Assembly (NCBI GenBank): GCA_024508675.1
Contig: JANINQ010000013.1
Location: 1-64,000 of the forward strand
DNA from: Afipia sp.
GTDB lineage: Bacteria; Pseudomonadota; Alphaproteobacteria; Rhizobiales; Xanthobacteraceae
Length of the DNA: 64,000 nucleotides
Direction: 5' to 3'
The number at the start of each line of letters is the position of its first letter. Position 1 is the stretch's first letter. This document shows, one piece after another, positions 62,293-64,000 of the stretch. A program made the position numbers and the translations under genes. Under the pieces are notes generated by a model that was given only the letters and a program-made list of their open reading frames with translations, did not search any database and was not told the origin of the DNA.

Positions 62293-63432
62293 ATGACCGT
62301 CTCCCGCATTCTCCGGCTCAGCCTGACGCATTTCCGCAGCTACCGCGCGGCAAGCGTGGAGACGCGCGGCGATAGTGTGGTGCTGGTCGGCCCCAATGGC
62401 GCGGGCAAAACAAACTGCCTCGAGGCCATTTCATTGCTCTCGCCCGGACGTGGCCTGCGCCGCGCCACGCTGGACGATGTGGCAGACATTCAGGGTGACG
62501 GCTCGTGGGCTGTTTCCGCCGAGGTCGAAGGCGCGTACGGCCTTGCCACGCTCGGCACCGGCATCGACGCGCCGCGCGCCGACGGCACGACGTCCTCCCG
62601 ACGTGTACGCATCGACCGCGAGCCGGTGACATCCGCAAGCGCCTTCGGCGATCATCTGCGCATGGTGTGGTTGACCCCTGCGATGGACAGCCTGTTCATG
62701 GGCGCAGCCTCCGAGCGGCGGCGCTTCTTCGACCGCCTCGTGCTGGCCATCGACTCTGAGCATTCCAGCCGCGTTTCGGCGCTCGATCGCTCGCTGCGCT
62801 CAAGAAACCGCCTGCTGGAAGATCGCAACTTCGATGCCCACTGGTGCGACGCCATCGAACGCGAGACAGCGGAACTGGCTGTGGCTGTGGCCGCACAGCG
62901 CGGCCAGACCTTGCAACGTCTCTCGGCGATGCTGGCGGCACGCGGCAGCGTCTCGGCGTTTCCCTCGGCGCTGATCGCCCTCGACGGCTGGATGGAAAAC
63001 GCGCTGCTGAGCGAAACCGCAACCGCGGTCGAGGATCGCTATCGCGAGATGCTGCGCGAAAGCCGCTTCAAGGACGCCGCCGCAGGGCGCACGCTCAACG
63101 GCCCGCACCTGACGGACCTGCAGGTGGTGTACGCGCCGAAGAATATGCCCGCGCGCGATGCCTCCACCGGCGAGCAGAAGGCGCTGCTGATCGGCCTCGT
63201 GCTCGCGCACGCCAGTCTGGTGGCGGAGATGACCGGCATCACGCCGCTGCTGCTGCTCGATGAGGTCGTCGCGCATCTCGATCCCGGACGCCGCGCCGCG
63301 CTGTTCGACGAACTCGCAAAACTCGGCGCGCAGGTCTGGATGACCGGTGCCGACCCTGCGGCGTTTACCGGCATCGGCCCTCAGGTCGACGTTTTCAACG
63401 TCGAGTCCGGCCAGATTTCCCGGCGCGCATAG
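62293..63432 (+). CDS. recF: DNA replication/repair protein RecF
   Basis: 379 residues. Walker A VGPNGAGKTNCLEAI at about 35-49, RecF signature SSGxxK-like DASTGEQKALLIGLVLAHA, Walker B TPLLLLDEVVAHLD. SMC-like ATPase that loads RecA at gaps with RecO/RecR. The start at 62293 fits the family N-terminus (RILRLSLTHFRSYR). Confidence 0.95.
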   Translation: MTVSRILRLSLTHFRSYRAASVETRGDSVVLVGPNGAGKTNCLEAISLLSPGRGLRRATLDDVADIQGDGSWAVSAEVEGAYGLATLGTGIDAPRADGTTSSRRVRIDREPVTSASAFGDHLRMVWLTPAMDSLFMGAASERRRFFDRLVLAIDSEHSSRVSALDRSLRSRNRLLEDRNFDAHWCDAIERETAELAVAVAAQRGQTLQRLSAMLAARGSVSAFPSALIALDGWMENALLSETATAVEDRYREMLRESRFKDAAAGRTLNGPHLTDLQVVYAPKNMPARDASTGEQKALLIGLVLAHASLVAEMTGITPLLLLDEVVAHLDPGRRAALFDELAKLGAQVWMTGADPAAFTGIGPQVDVFNVESGQISRRA

Positions 63433-63683
63433 CCGAAAACGAGACACAGAATCGGCCACGAAACAGGGCGGCGAACAGACCGCGAATCAGGCTTTTCAAC
63501 AGCCCTGAAAACGCCGTCTCGGGGGCTTGAAAAACAGCCGAATAACACCATCTAATCAATGGCTTGCAGGGCGCTACTTTGCCCTATGCGCCTAACCGTT
63601 TTCATGGCACAAATTGATCATCGGAGGCGCATTTTTCGCAGCCCCGTCTGATCATTCTGCCGATACATCTCTGAAGGCTTCTC
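63433..63683. promoter_or_regulatory. recF-gyrB gap with hairpin
   Basis: TTTTCAA-containing arms at 63493-63505 and 63521-63534 form an imperfect stem (TTTTCAACAGCCC against GGGGCTTGAAAA). No small gene seen. Likely holds the gyrB promoter. Confidence 0.35.

Positions 63684-64000
<317 letters not shown>

Overview
The window looks like chromosomal DNA from an alphaproteobacterium of the Bradyrhizobium / Afipia / Rhodopseudomonas group (Nitrobacteraceae). Evidence is the high GC, the gene order rpsT-dnaA-dnaN-recF-gyrB, a RegB/RegA (RegS/RegR) redox two-component pair, MmcB, two DUF3551 proteins, Irr-box-like operators in an iron-uptake region, and a short-chain PHA depolymerase. The genus is inferred from gene content and protein style, not from a search. 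No phage, insertion sequence or CRISPR array was seen.

Layout. 1-5.7 kb: a feruloyl-CoA-synthase-like gene running off the left edge, then a biuret hydrolase / permease / allophanate hydrolase operon behind a near-perfect sigma-54 promoter (nitrogen scavenging). 5.7-16.5 kb: an iron-uptake island with PiuC-type hydroxylase, a Fiu-like TonB-dependent receptor, a PepSY membrane protein, a second TonB-dependent receptor and ExbB-ExbD-TonB, followed by a CcdA + thioredoxin pair. Candidate Irr/Fur-family operators lie in front of three of these units. 16.6-25.3 kb: Ogt, small DUF proteins, a TetR regulator, a class A penicillin-binding protein, a YgjP-like metalloprotein, PHA depolymerase and an ABC exporter. 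25.4-28.8 kb: RegB/RegA, a heme-oxygenase-like protein and MmcB. 29-37.6 kb: vWA protein, GGDEF/EAL protein, metallo-hydrolase, beta-barrel protein, DUF3095 cyclase-like protein, DUF3551, YccF and CHAD.

37.7-42 kb: a compact P450 / AMP-ligase / saccharopine-dehydrogenase-like (enoyl reductase type) cluster. 42-48.6 kb: cupin, tRNA-Arg(CCG), GFA protein, DUF4865 divergent from a second TetR that shares operator half-sites with the first, a diguanylate cyclase, a second DUF3551, a small RHH-like protein and an SDR. 48.8-57.5 kb: a molybdenum hydroxylase pair (IorB/IorA type), an EamA transporter, an AtuA-type pair, dienelactone hydrolase, a Wza-like lipoprotein and MsrA. 57.8-64 kb: rpsT, a 1.2-kb non-coding region without classical DnaA boxes but with a GANTC inverted repeat and a well-initiated 38-codon reading frame, then dnaA, dnaN, recF and the start of gyrB.

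The strongest integrated signals are the sigma-54 nitrogen operon, the iron island with its operators, the pair of TetR modules with related TTGACA/TGTCAA operators, the uncharacterised P450 cluster, and the unusual dnaA leader. No clearly new defence or mobile system was found.
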